Positions 46,503 to 58,576 of a stretch of 64,000 nucleotides of DNA are shown in pieces. The notes under the pieces were generated by a model. The model was not told the origin of the DNA. It ran no database searches and was given only the letters and a program-made list of their open reading frames with translations. The first letter of the stretch is position 1, and every line of letters begins with the position of its first letter. Source of the stretch: Oxytropis ochrocephala (taxonomy: Eukaryota; Streptophyta; Magnoliopsida; Fabales; Fabaceae); NCBI GenBank assembly GCA_020916435.1, contig CM037094.1:79160936-79224935 (forward strand), given 5' to 3'. A program made the translations under genes and the position numbers.

Positions 46503-46998
46503 TGTTAGAATACCCAAAAAATGTGCGTTGATGCCACGTGTCCAGAACTCGATCAAGCCATTGATCGACCCGCCGGAACGGCCAGGGGCACGATCTCAAG
46601 CCTGATGGGCGGGCGTAATCGTTTTCGGGATCGGGAGAGGCCCAATCGCTTGATGGGCGAATCGCCAAATGATGGTTCCAGGCTTGCATAGCTAAAGGAA
46701 ACACATGAAGGTCGTGATCAACGGCTAGGATCGAGCCGGTTGATCCTACGGCCTGGAATCTCCTTCTGACTCTATAAATAGGAGTCAACCCCTGCAGAAA
46801 GGTACACTTTTCACACTTAACTCATATTCCCTACTTTGACTTCTTCTCCACTAGCTTAGGTGTTGGAGTGTCTTTGCACGTACAACCCGCCCCGAGCTCT
46901 GCTCGTGACTTCGTCAGTAACAGAACGATCTTAAACCCGACCAGTTCTTTCCAGGGACGCTCAGGTACGGATCAGGTGTGAACCGGGTATCCTTTGCA
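46503..46998 (+). repeat. LTR-like block
   Basis: GC-richer than its surroundings. Contains a promoter-like CTCTATAAATAGGAG (46771-46785) followed by 'GTTGGAGTGTCTTTGCA'. Starts TGTTAGAATACCC and ends GGTATCCTTTGCA. No 5-bp duplication is seen, so it is a solo LTR or LTR fragment of unknown family. Confidence 0.5.
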
Positions 46999-47244
46999 TG
47001 CAATTGTAGAGACTAATTTTATTTTCAAACTAAAATTCAAATGAATTAATCTCAAATTTTCATAATATACATTAAAAGTGATAATTTATATTATTAATAT
47101 TTATTTAAAACATTAACAGATAACGTATTTTCTTATTTCATTTTTATACTTTTAAACGTATTTTATTTTCTTATTTTAATTTTTATACTTTTTAAAATAT
47201 TAAAAGATATTTGTCAAAAAATATATTAAAAGATAACATATTCT

Positions 47245-47390
47245 CTCACCGGTGAACTACTAAAAATGATCGTAGGATATTGTGTAACATGCTATGAGTG
47301 ATTAAGACGGAACAAATAAGTATTAAATCTCAATCGTTGATGAATTTTTATACTATATCCTATGGTCATATGTAATGATTCACCGGTGAG
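47245..47390. mobile_element. Small MITE with CTCACCGGTGAA ends
   Basis: Perfect 12-bp terminal inverted repeats, CTCACCGGTGAA and TTCACCGGTGAG. The similarity runs further inward (ATCGTAGGATAT pairs with ATATCCTATGGT). 146 bp. Target duplication not clear. Confidence 0.75.
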
Positions 47391-47639
47391 GGATTTGATT
47401 TGTTGTTTCACCCTAAAAACACCTGCAAATAAAAAGGGTTTTAATAGTTTTTTTATAACATTTGAACAACCTTTTACTAGGTTTTCCTCTTTGGCGCCCA
47501 ACATAAATCTCAATACTTCTTCATTCCTCTTAGATTCATCGTATCATATAACTTATGTCTTTGATGAGCATTAGTCAGTGTCACTTAATTAATATACTAG
47601 ACGAACGCCACATGAGTGAGCGAGGCCTAGTGCCACTTA

Positions 47640-48535
47640 AAAATAGTCCCCTTATTTTTACCAACTCGCGATTTAGTCCCCCAAATTTTTTTTCCACAAA
47701 TTTAGTCCCTCTATTTCACCAACTCACGATTTTAGTCCCACGAGAATTATTTTCACAAATATCCTCCTATTTTCCCAATTTGTAAAATCAAAGTCCCCCA
47801 ATTTGGTCAAAATTATACTGAGTTACAAATCACTTATCCTACGTGGCTGACACGCTAGCATGTCTTGTTGGAATTTAAACATAAAAAATATTATTGTTAC
47901 AAAATTCATTTTTAATTATTATATATATATAATAAATAAAAATTTCATCTTCTTCTTCATTCGATACTTCTTTTCCTTTCACGAATCCAAACTCAGCAAA
48001 CCCAACATCGTTCCTTCAAGGAATTTTTATTTATTAAATATAATAGTTTGGTTTGCTATTGAAGGAACGATGTTGGGTTTGTTGAGTTTGGATTCGCGAA
48101 GGGAAATGAAGTAACAAATGCAGAAGAAGATAGCATTTTTATTTATTAAATATAATAATTAATTTTTTTTTGTAATTATAATAATAATTTTTCTGTTTAA
48201 ATTCTAACAAGGCAAACCAATTTTGACTAATTTTTTTGTTAGTCACTTAATAATTTTTATGTTTAAATTTTTAAGTGACTAACAACCCATCGCCAATTGT
48301 AACCAAATTAGAGGGGGACTTTGATTTTAAAAATTCGGGAAATAGGGGGATTAAATTCGTGAAAATAATTATTGGGGGGCTAAAATTGTGAGTTGGTAAA
48401 AATAGAGGGACTAAATTTGTGAGAAAAATTTTTGTGGGACTAAAATCGTGAGTTATTGAAAATAGGGGGACTAAATTTGTGAAGGGATCAAAATCGTGAG
48501 TCGGTGAAAATAGGGAGATAAAAACTGTAAATAAG
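47640..48535. repeat. Long foldback (inverted repeat) element
   Basis: Two arms of about 380-430 bp converge on a centre at about 48040. The best-paired part is 47967-48018 with 48060-48111 (48 of 52). The outer arms are minisatellite-like, with repeated 'AGTCCC' and 'ACTCACGATTT' words mirrored at 48300-48530 as 'GGGACTAAA' and 'ATCGTGAGT'. No protein is supported. It is a candidate source of double-stranded RNA. Confidence 0.85.
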
Positions 48536-48539
48536 CTTT

Positions 48540-50479
48540 AAAATAAAATAAGACAATGCATTGGCCTTTTATTAAAATAAATAATATATCAATTTAGTTT
48601 TTGAAATATAACAACGAAAAAATAATATTTATTTAAAACAACTATAAATTCAGATTGAAAATTTAGATTTATTAATATTTATTTAAAACATTAAAGATAA
48701 TGTATTTTTTATTTTATTTTTTATGCGTTTTAAGGCTAAGTATTTTCTCCATATTTAATAATAGACTAAACGTAATAAAAGACTTTATTTTTTATGGTGA
48801 GATTAAAAGGCTTTTTTATAAGAATAAAAAATATTAGAAAAAAAAATATCCTGATAAAGTTAAAAGAACAAAAGATTTTTTTTAAATTTGATTAGTAACG
48901 CTTATAAAATCCATACTTTTTTTTGATCAACTATAAAATCCAAACTTGAGAAGGAAGTAATGGATTATAATTGATTGACAACAATAAATAAAATCTAATC
49001 TTAACAATTAATCTGAAAGAAAGTCAGAAAGAAATAATAGTGATACTGAAAAAATAGATGTTAGTACTCATATTTTTTAGATAGATCGATACCGAAGTTG
49101 CCACCTACCTGAAATGATGAAAATGATACTACATGAAAACGAAGAATGACACTAAAAAACAAAGAAAGCAAAAAAACATGATAATTAAATGAACAGTCTA
49201 AGGATCAGAAGGATCAGGTATAAGCCCCTCTTAAAAGAAATTTAAATGGTGTATGTATACAATCAATATGCTTTTATGGAGGATGATTCCAAAGTCAAAA
49301 ACCAGAGAAGTGGGCAATTTGCCCACAGGACATTGTCAAGTTGTTCTTCAATTGGGCCATTTGGATTTTGTCCCTCATAAGATGAAATTAAATCCTAGCT
49401 ATATATAATTATTGAAGATTAATACACAAGTGTTTTCAACTTTTAACTATGTTCAGTGCATTTTGTACAAGAATTGAAACCACCACCAATCAAAGTTTCC
49501 GACAATATGATTATTTTTATTGTCCTATTTGGTAGCATTTTAACTGTACTTTCGTGTTCCTATTCCTAAGTCATAGTAAGTCGTAAAAATTGCTTAAAAG
49601 GGTAACTCAATTCAATTCACTTGCCAAGTACTCCAGTAACAAGCAGTAACATTGAATTTCTAGCAGTGTTGTTGCAGCATGCAACGTGATTTAACTGTCA
49701 GTGTCACAATGTCTATTATATCTGTCACTGCGGTACAGCTTTGTTCATAATCAATGTTGTGTTCTCAATGATTCTAGGTTTCAGAACTCATGCATTGATG
49801 CATATACATATACTAATAGGAATTAATATATTTATTTTGAAGTGATGATTATGTTAGTTATAACTTATAATGAATATGCTACCAAAATCAGATACATGGA
49901 AGATAGGAAACCCATATAGCTTGAGAACATAACTAGATAAAAAAATAAGGATGCTTAAATGGAGAGAAAAGAGACAATATCACATGAAGGTTTTGGAACA
50001 AACTATTAAGAACAAAGACATGAATGGTCAAGGACTAATATTATATTATGTTTGAAAAGATAGAATTTAGTAGTCACCAACTAATAGGGATGAGAGGGAC
50101 CTAGAGATCGATCTCAAGGAGCCTATTATAGACTTATAGTATCTTTGCTATAGGACTTGTTCCCATTTACTCTCTCTCTCTCTCTTTTATTTTTTTTTTT
50201 CTGTCTTCACTGTAAATCTTGACACCTATCAGAAGACTCGACAACTTTAGGTTGATGAAATAAATGCAGAAGAGTTTGACACATGTCGTGTCGAAACCAA
50301 TATGTCTGAGATACTTTAATTACTTTTATTTTTTAAATTATTATCGATATCTATGTGTCTGTATCTGTATCGGTACTTCATAGATAACACCAGATTTTTG
50401 GTATAACACCCCAAATAAGGCATAAAATTGTCTGAAAATAAGCTTCTAAACTTCCAAAAATATAAGAAGTTTAGTGTAA
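48540..50479. other. AT-rich intergenic DNA
   Basis: No gene, promoter or transposon end I can support. Confidence 0.4.
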
Positions 50480-50761
50480 GACTCTGTTTGGATAAACAGC
50501 TTAATTAAGCACTTATAGCATAAATGCTTATCATATAAGTGCTTATGTATGAAGTATTTATATAATAAAGGATAAAATAATGTTGAACTATTTTTCTGTA
50601 AGTCATAAGCTGTTTTTCATAAGTTATCCCAGGGAGTTTATGGAAATTAAGCGAAAACAACTTTATGAATATGTCATGTTTGTTTAATATGCTCTCTCTC
50701 ACAAACTTATAAGTGTTTATGTTAGTAAATAAGCCTAAATAAGTCAATCGAAACATGCCCT
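50480..50761. mobile_element. MITE with GACTCTGTTTGG ends
   Basis: GACTCTGTTTGGATAAAC at the left and ATCGAAACATGCCCT at the right are imperfect inverted repeats, with mirrored AAGTGCTTAT/ATAAGTGTTTAT interior words. Target duplication unclear. Confidence 0.55.
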
Positions 50762-51453
50762 GCATCACGTATTAATTTGAAGTGTTCCTTATCATATCTT
50801 ATTGCTCAAAAGTCTAAATATACAAATACATGTTTTCTTGCTGATTCTAGCTGACCTTTAGAGAAACTTTTTTTTCTTCCAAATATGCATGCACTTATGT
50901 AAGTAACCCACTTCTGCTTTATTTATTACTATATTAGCATATGTCAATGGTGGATTAAACAAATGCACAACTAGCTACCCAAAATGATCAATTTCCTTGC
51001 ACTTCTTTTTGTTCCATACTCTAATGTTTGAAAAAGAAGATCACCTTGAGCCCAATCACCCTCTTCTTAAACGTCATGAAGATGCACATGTTGGATGGCC
51101 AGCTATCATAATCATAATCAAATACAAATGGTTAAATTGATTGGTGAATGTATAGTATATGTTCCCTTGAAGTCATTCTTTAATCAATTTCTTAAAGTTT
51201 TTCTTGTGCTGTTAGATCGCAACCTCTTAATTTCTCTTGGACCCCATCCCCCAAACAAACACACATGTTATGTTTCATTTCCTACCAAGATCACTGTCTC
51301 AAGTAAGTACCTTAAGTAATTGGATAATATAAGAAGTTGATAGGTCCTTGGAATCAAAGATAAAACAGGATCTTGATCCAGTACTATAGTTAGAATCCGG
51401 AATTTTACAACCATTAGATCCAGTTAACAACAAATCATGTCCATTCAATTATT

Positions 51454-51456
<3 letters not shown>
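50762..51456. other. Intergenic DNA
   Basis: One 74-codon ORF (51095-51319) has no recognised similarity and no supporting splice or promoter context. Confidence 0.35.

Positions 51457-51521
<65 letters not shown>
51457..51521. repeat. AT microsatellite
   Basis: About 32 AT units. Confidence 0.95.
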
Positions 51522-51523
<2 letters not shown>

Positions 51524-51594
51524 AGGAGTGAATGTGACACAAATGACTAGAGAGGATTGGAATCCGATAAAACATTGATCCACATGTGGTTTAT

Positions 51595-51865
51595 GCTGTA
51601 ATAAAATAAACAAAAATGTTACGCGGACAAATTTTTTTTGACAAAAATAGACAAAAATCAACTTACAACACCAATTAACCAAGTTTTTTAGACTATTAGC
51701 CAACCTGCTTTTTCACAGTTTTTGAGGCGTTGTTTAAAAACTTGGTTAATTGATCACTTGGCTAATATCTAAAAAACTTGGTTAATTGGTGTTTTAAGTT
51801 GGTTTTTGTCGATTTTTGTCTAAATCTTTTTGTTCATATAACATTGTTGTAAAATAAATCATCCC
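51595..51865. repeat. Foldback MITE-like hairpin
   Basis: Arms from 51597 and up to 51860 pair well. CACCAATTAACCAAGTTTTT (51669) mirrors AAAACTTGGTTAATTGGTG (51773), and the flanking TTGACAAAAATAGAC and GTAATAAAATAAAC words are also mirrored. Loop of about 60 bases. Confidence 0.7.
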
Positions 51866-51900
51866 CTACAGTTACAATTGACCGATAACTTCGACAAATC

Positions 51901-52362
51901 AATGTTGTCGGAATTGGAAGGATCGGTCAAATCAATCGGTTGATCAGAAAATCAGTCAATTTGGTGTTTAGTTCAATCATTTTTTTTTTTGGCTAGAAGG
52001 TTTGGCCTAAGTCAATAGAAAGCGGCTACCGATGGCCCAATATTTCAATTTACTAAATAGAGGCTCAAAAAGAACCAAGCTATTTTGACTCAGCCAATTG
52101 GTCCATGGGCAGGACTAGGCTATCTTTTCAATACTTTTGAAGGTTTTTTGAGGTTTAAATTTGTTAAAAGTTTGGCTGGATCGGACTAGGTAGGGCATTG
52201 AAAACTCAGCTTAATAGACAACTGAGTTGGCTTGGCTCAACCCAGTTTTACGTTGTGGCTCAGTGAGCCAAGTCGAACAACCCAGTTTGACTGATTTGGG
52301 TTAAACAATGGTTGAACCGATTATACTCCGGTTTGTTTTTACAACATTACCATTAATATTGT
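51901..52362. mobile_element. Degraded hAT-like element (AATGTTGT ends)
   Basis: CAATGTTGTCGGAATTGG at the left and GTTTTTACAACATTAC at the right are rough inverted repeats, with CCGG/GGTC words inside. It resembles the inner hAT at 12016. No clean 8-bp duplication. Confidence 0.45.
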
Positions 52363-52811
52363 TGCATATTGATATATTTTTAAAATTCTTCTAAAAATAT
52401 TGAAAGAATATGTGGAATTTTGCTAACCAAGTTCTCATAGCTAAGAATCAATTTTGAGGATGGAGTAAAAAAGATAGTTATATTTGTGTATTCAGATAAA
52501 AGAAAAGGATATGGTGGGGAATGAACAAGTCCTTCAATAATATGATTATGTCTGGTTAGGTGTAAGCAAAGTTGATATGATTTTCAGAGGACCAGCTGTA
52601 TTTTATGGATTTTATTTATTTAATTAAGCATAAGGTCTGTACAGCACTGCCAGTGGTGGAAGTACACAAGATATTCTGAGTATTAGATGCTCATTTTTGA
52701 AGTGATTGCTAGAAAAGAAAGTTGGAAAGGTAATCTGTATATTGGAATGGACATGAGAGTCATCAAGGCTTTGATGAATTTTTGGAGAATGAAATTAATG
52801 ATTAAGTCATA

Positions 52812-53092
52812 CTCCCTCCGTCTCATATTATATGTCGTTTAAGGTTGTGGTACAACAATTAAGAAAAGTAGTTAATTTTGTATGGAAAAGAGAGATTGTG
52901 AGTTAGTTTACCAAATTATCCTTCATTAATGATATTAGAAATATAAAAAGTAGAATTGTAGGAAGAGATATATTAAATAATGAAGGGTGTGACTGAAAAA
53001 AGAAAATTGATATTGTATTAGTATTCTAAAAAATCATATATTGTGAGACAATTTTTTTTTCTAGAAAGACATATAATATGGAACGGAGCGAG
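52812..53092 (+). mobile_element. Stowaway-like MITE, copy 2
   Basis: Ends CTCCCTCCGTCTC and GAACGGAGCGAG. Same orientation and interior as the copy at 14232. Left flank TA, right flank TT (one change). Confidence 0.88.
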
Positions 53093-53644
53093 TTGAAAGA
53101 AATATCAGTACATATCCTCATCCTTTCTTTCTTTTTCACATACACATCAAATTCTAAATCTAATGACATGACTAGATTTATACTTTGACACCTTACATTG
53201 CATTATGCTAGTATTGCACTTGACTCTAGCATTTTTGGTTCCAAGGAATAATCTTTTACTTTATCTTAAAACTCTCAATATATAAACTTTTAATTATAAA
53301 TAAATTATTTTGAAAAAGGAAAATAGTTAAGAAGAGTCAATAATTGATTCATCGAGAATCTTAAAAATGTATACTTGATTAATGAATTTAAAGTTATTTT
53401 TAAGATTTTGAAAAAAGTATGGAGATAATCAATTTAAAATTATTTAAAATGAATTTTTATAAAATAAAATAACATTTATCATTTTTATGGAAGAGTTTAA
53501 ACATTTGAGATATAATGAGACAAAAGTTAACATAAAAAAATAATTAATTTGAAATTTAAGTTAAAATGTGACGATAAATGTATACAAAAAATGAAATAAT
53601 TAATTTTAGATTTTTTAGAATATCAAATTCGAAAAATTTCTACC

Positions 53645-53799
53645 TTTTTTGGTAGAAGTTAACAGAGTATTATCTTGCGACGTCATATACTAATCCATTG
53701 AAATTTGAGTAGAGACCATACACAATGGCGCGAGGATTTGAACCCGATCTTTGGTTGTTTGGAAGAGACTCTTACCACCCCATTCAAGTGCTCTTGGGT
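53645..53799 (-). mobile_element. SINE, minus strand
   Basis: On the minus strand TGGGGTGGTAAGAG (A box) and GGGTTCAAATCC (B box) are followed by a short body and A6 (T-run 53645-53650). Flanks CGAAAAATTTCTACC (53630-53644) and CGACAAAATTCTACC (53800-53814) match at 13 of 15. Confidence 0.72.
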
Positions 53800-53814
53800 C
53801 GACAAAATTCTACC

Positions 53815-55195
53815 TAAGTTAATTTTTATGATTTTAAATACAGTCTTTAATTTAAAGAAAAAAACATACTTTTATTTGCACTTAGAAATACAAAATTCTA
53901 CCTAAGCAAATTGGATGTTTTTCTTTGCTGTAAATGAATATTGTAAATCTTCATTGTTAGTCGGGGTATTCTTTTTCCCTCATTGGGTCTATTTCCCAAT
54001 GGGTTTTGGCCCTTGAAGATTTTAATGAGACCCCTAGGTGTAAGGGGTTGGTGCACCCCTTGTGCGCCCCTTAATTCCAATTTGCTTATCTAAAAAAAAC
54101 AAATTAGTGAACTACATTAAGAAACTCATTTATGGGGTAGCACCAATTTCATTATGGGAATTTTCATGAAAAGAAGTATTCTCATCACTCTATCAACAAA
54201 AGACACTGTTCGTAGGGGTGAGCAAGGGATGAGTTAGAACATATTGTAACTGATCTTAACTCTATCCCAAATTTTGATCGGACTATTTTGTAAATCATAA
54301 CTCGTTCCTAAACCTGAAGAAAACTTCATAAGTCACGAGTTAATTTAAGATTGAGACTAGTTAAGAGAGAATCGAGTTGTCGCAAAATATAAATAATATA
54401 ATTTCATAAAAAAAAATTAGTAAAAATATTAAGTAAAATTTCTATAAAAGTAACAATGTTGTCAATCTAACTCTATTAAACATACATTCAAATATTTTAG
54501 TTTTTTGTAAAAAATATAAGTATAATTTTTTTACTATTGCTGCTACTACTAAAAGAAATGGCGTTACCTCTATAAAATTAACGTCTTAAAGTGTTAAATT
54601 TCAACATCAAACAACTTGCTTTAAATTTTAACGCCTTAGTAAATTATCACGATTCACAAGTATTAATATATTAATTCAATTTTAATACATTACACCTTAT
54701 TAAGTTTGTAAGGCTTTAAGCCTCTCTTTTTTTTTCGCCTTTTTTAGTATTTGTATAAATACTAGGAGGGGAATGGGTAATTAGAGGGTCAACTAAAATT
54801 TGTCGTATCCAGAAGTCAATTTAGTACTTAAGACAGTCTTAATTATCCATTTTTTTCGTGTGGGACAGAATTTGGTTTAACCCAAAACCATTAGTCAACA
54901 CCAATTTACTAGTTGAGATGAATCTTACACACACCCATAAGCATTTGCAATTGCAATAACAACTGCCAGCAGGAAATTTAGATACCTGCCCATATGGAGG
55001 CTTAAAATTAAAAAAGGTGCATCAATTTTACATGTTCTGACATGTAGTACCCTTGATATTTTATTATTTTTTTTTGTCAAATATGATTTTTATTTTTATT
55101 TAAAAAAAATTGTGCGTACTACGAAACTTAAGATTAAAGCCCATTTAGATAGCTTTGGACCGATCTCACAAACATGCAACTTTGTTTGTTGTTAT
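53815..55195. other. Intergenic and repeat debris
   Basis: A third copy of the ACAAAATTCTACCTAAG word at 53890. 53970-54105 looks like a LINE-type 3' tail ending in A8. 54210 onward starts TAGGGGTGAGCAAGGG, a common transposon-end word, but no partner end was found. Confidence 0.35.
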
Positions 55196-55203
55196 TTTTT
55201 CTC

Positions 55204-56485
55204 GCTCATACTTCTAACAACCCCTCTCTACTCACTGAAACGTGCACTTCTATTTTTTTCAACGATTTCGATGGTTCGGAAGTTTACCACCGAGTGTTGT
55301 ATATTCACAGACCCCCCTAATATTGAACTTACCAGGTTCGGGTACATGACAGGTTGTTAACTAACTCAAGGAAGAATGTTATGGGGTTGGGAAATTCATT
55401 TTGTTCTCATTGTGGTACTGTGACAGAATCAACTCTGCATGCGCTACAATATTGCCCACGTGCTTCCAATTTGTGGTTGGGTTTAGTTAAAGTTGAAGCT
55501 CGACGTTCTTTTTTTGGTGGTGATTTGATGCAATGGCTTCATTTCAATTTGATAGGAGCTAGTTGGAAAAGAAATGGTGTTGAGTGGGCATCCTGTTGGG
55601 CTGTGGGATGTCATTTGCTTTGGAGTTGGAAAAATAAGGAAGAACATGATGTGTCTTATGTTCGCCCTTTTAGACCTTGGACCGTGGTCACTAAGTGTGT
55701 AAAGGAGTATCATGTTGCGACGGTTGCTTCTGAGTCAGTGCATGATAGCATCATGGATCATGTTAGTGTTAAGTGGGATCCCCCTGACGATGATTGGGTG
55801 TGTCTCAACTATGATGGTGTCGTAAAGGCTTATTCTAAGGTTGATGGTTGTGGTGGTCTTGTGCGAAACTCGAATGGTGATTGGCTTGCAGGTTTCTCCA
55901 AGCATATTGGCTTCTGTGACCCTTTTGTTGCTGAACTTTGGGGTGTTTTCATTGGCTTAAGACTTGTCTGTTCTAAGGGATGAGCTAGAGTGGTAGTGCA
56001 GGTGGATGCGAATGTAGCCTGTCATGTAATTATTGGTTCGGAGAGTGGACACGTTTCGGGGTGGAGTATTGTTAGAGAGATTCACAAGCTGCTTCAGTTG
56101 CCTTGGGAGGTCCGTTTTGTTAGCATCTTCAGAGAAGCTAATCGTTGTGTGGATGCATTGGCAAACATTGGGTGTTGTCAATCTGAGGATTTGATTTTTT
56201 ATGAGCAGTGTCCTATTTCAGTAGGGTCATTATTGCTTTCTGATTCTGTAGGAAATTCTATTCCCAGACTTGTTCATGTTTAGTTCTTGTTTTCTTTTTG
56301 GGGCTTAGCCCCCCGTTTTATACCAAAAAAAAAAAACTTACCAGGTTCGAAAGTCCCCACCAAACCGATTCAAAACTTTGAGGCCAAACCATTCAGATTT
56401 TCAAAAAGAAAATGAGGGCATTTTGGGGATGTCGGGGTGTTGGGGTGTCCACCGAGTAGGGAGGGGTTTGTATGAAGTTGTGACC
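55204..56485. mobile_element. MULE-family element H, split by a LINE
   Basis: The left end GCTCATACTTCTAAC and right end GTATGAAGTTGTGACC, with the family sub-terminal CTACTCACTGA and CCGAGTAGGGAGG. TTTTTCTC (55196-55203) and TTTTATTC (56486-56493) are a degraded duplication (6 of 8). It contains GGTTCGG words on both sides of the LINE. Confidence 0.7.
55341..56334 (+). pseudogene. LINE 3' end with zf-RVT and RNase H, inserted in MULE H
   Basis: The ORF from about 55354 encodes a zf-RVT motif (FCSHCGTVTESTLHALQYC, C-x2-C-H-C), then an RNase H domain with catalytic acids in 'CLNYDGVVKAYS', 'AELWGVFIG', 'VVVQVDANVA' and 'EANRCVDALANIG'. One in-frame TGA at 55981 separates the two parts (55354-55983 and 55990-56283). 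A ~40-bp 3' region and a poly(A) of about 12 follow. The 15-bp target duplication AACTTACCAGGTTCG stands at 55326-55340 and 56335-56349. It is a 5'-truncated insertion, relatively young by its near-open frame. Confidence 0.92.
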
Positions 56486-56514
56486 TTTTATTCAGGCTTA
56501 GCATTTGGGCTCTT

Positions 56515-57095
56515 ACTTTCGGACCATCTGTTTTGGACCTCTTTGATGTTGTGGTGCATTTGGTATTCCTTTGTAAACCACTGCATAGCTCTATGTTGTA
56601 TTGGTTTAGGCCTTTCCTAATTAATGAAATCATGCAACTTTGACAAAAAAAAAATGAATATGCAACCCATGCTTAGTCCACTAAATAAAATAAAATAAAC
56701 GGTGAATTGAATCCTTTTTTGGTTACCGAAAGTTTAGGGAGTTGAGCTTCAGGACTCATCAGGATTAGAGCAAGCCTTACGACACTTTGAGCAATAACAA
56801 AGATACTTTTGGACCATCTGTTTTGGATCTCTTTGTTGTTGTGGTGCATTTGGTATTCCTTTGTAAACCACTGCCTAGCTCTATGTTGTATTGGTTTAGG
56901 CCTTTCCTAATTAATGAAATCATGCAACTTTGACAAAAAAACACAAATATGCAACCCATGCTTAGTCCACTAAATAAAACAAAATAAACGGTGAATTGAA
57001 TCCGTTTTTGGTTACCGAAAGTTTAGGGAGTTGAGCTTCGGGACTCATCAGAATTAGAGCAAGCCTTACGACACTTTGAGCACTAACAAAAATAT
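56515..57095 (+). repeat. Tandem duplication of a ~290-bp unit with a LINE 3' tail
   Basis: GGACCATCTGTTTTGGA recurs at 56521 and 56811. The two units (about 56515-56805 and 56806-57095) are some 95% identical. Each contains GGCCTTTCCTAATTAATG and a tail TTGAC-A(7-9), a LINE-type 3' end. Confidence 0.9.
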
Positions 57096-58009
57096 TTACA
57101 GATCACCTACCAAATAGGTCATCACATTGACAACAGAGGTTGAACTCATGCCATTGCGTGGGATGAGTCAACTTCTTATAAATTGAGTCAATCTTGGTTG
57201 GCCGGTAAATTGAATGCTTGTATCTTTTCAAACAAAAAAAAATATTTGATTAACTACATACTAAGGTGAAATAAGGTGAAAAAAAAAACACAATATACAA
57301 AGAAACAACCACATATATGATTAATATTAAAAAAAAGTAATTTCAATAGTTATAAAAAAAATCCAATAATCATTATCTTATTGGGATCCTATTTTGTCCT
57401 TAGCTCATTGCCAAATTTAAGTATATCCGAAACTATTTATAGATAAGTTTGTTAATAATTTATTGGTAGTTAGTATTTTAGAGTTAGTTATGTTAGTTAT
57501 CATCGTTAGTTGTTATTTTTTTCATTTCCATATGGACTTATATGCATAAATAGGGTCCATTCTGTTCATGGTTAATTCAATTAATCAACTATATAATAAT
57601 ATTTGCTAATTAGCTTTCTTTACTTTCCCTTCATATGAGTTCTTTTTTTTTGTTGGTAAATCGCTTCATATGAGTTCTATCAAAAATTGTAATCGTAACG
57701 GAGCAAAGCTATAAGAATTAGTGGGTTTTTGGAACCACATTCCACTCATGTTCATTGTGAGGCTTTAAGACACTCCTTTCACGGTTACGTCGACTTTGCC
57801 CTCAAAACTTTACGTTTCTAGAAACACGCTTAGATTTTGAAAGTGATGCAACTAAAAGGTTGTTATTACTAATATTTGTATTATTATTTTTTTACAAAAA
57901 GTTTAGGTGAGTTGGGTTTCAGGGGCTCAGTTGGGTCAGGGTCAGAGCAGGCCTCCTTGCAAGAAATGAGTCAACTCCTTCCCAACTGAGTTAACTTTTG
58001 GCTTACTAA
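57096..58009. other. Intergenic DNA
   Basis: 57430-57620 resembles a degraded LTR (a GCATAAATAGGGTCC promoter-like word), with no paired end. No gene. Confidence 0.35.
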
Positions 58010-58018
58010 TATTTTAAT

Positions 58019-58567
58019 GGCAAAACTACACCAGGATTCCTTTAAGCTATTTAATTGTAACAAGTTAGTCATTTACGTTTTTTTTGTACCACTTAAGTCC
58101 TTTAAATTACATAATGTTTACACTGTTAGTCCTTTTTCATTTTTTGCTACAAAAAGCCCAATATGCACTACAAGAGCTGACGTGTCCGTGATGGAGGCTA
58201 CCTATCATCTATCTCGTAAGAACTTGGTCGCTTAAAGACTTCGCCATGTAACAATTTGGAATTTTCAACTTAAAACTTTAAAGAAAAATGGTTCATCTTC
58301 TTTTCATTTAAGTTGAAATGACCAAATTGTTACATGATGGTAGTCTTAAATGACAAAATTGTTACAAAGACGGATGACATGTAAGCTTCCGTCACGCATA
58401 CATCATCTCTGTTAGTGCAAACTATATATTTTTGTAACGGAAAATGAAAAAGGACTAACTGTGTGCACATTATGTAACTTAAAAAGACCTAATTAGTATT
58501 TAACAAAACTTAAAAGACTAACTTATTCTGCTTAAATAACTTAAAGGACCATTGGTGTAATTTTTCC
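58019..58567. mobile_element. MULE-type MITE with 9-bp target duplication
   Basis: Ends GGCAAAACTACACCAGG and CCATTGGTGTAATTTTTCC are the tips of long inverted repeats (more than 150 bp: ATTTAATTGTAACAAGTTAG against the mirrored right arm). TATTTTAAT is duplicated at 58010-58018 and 58568-58576. 549 bp, no coding capacity. Confidence 0.88.
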
Positions 58568-58576
58568 TATTTTAAT

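Noticed and set aside
51095..51319. Small secreted-protein candidate
   Set aside because: No convincing signal peptide, cysteine pattern or splice structure.
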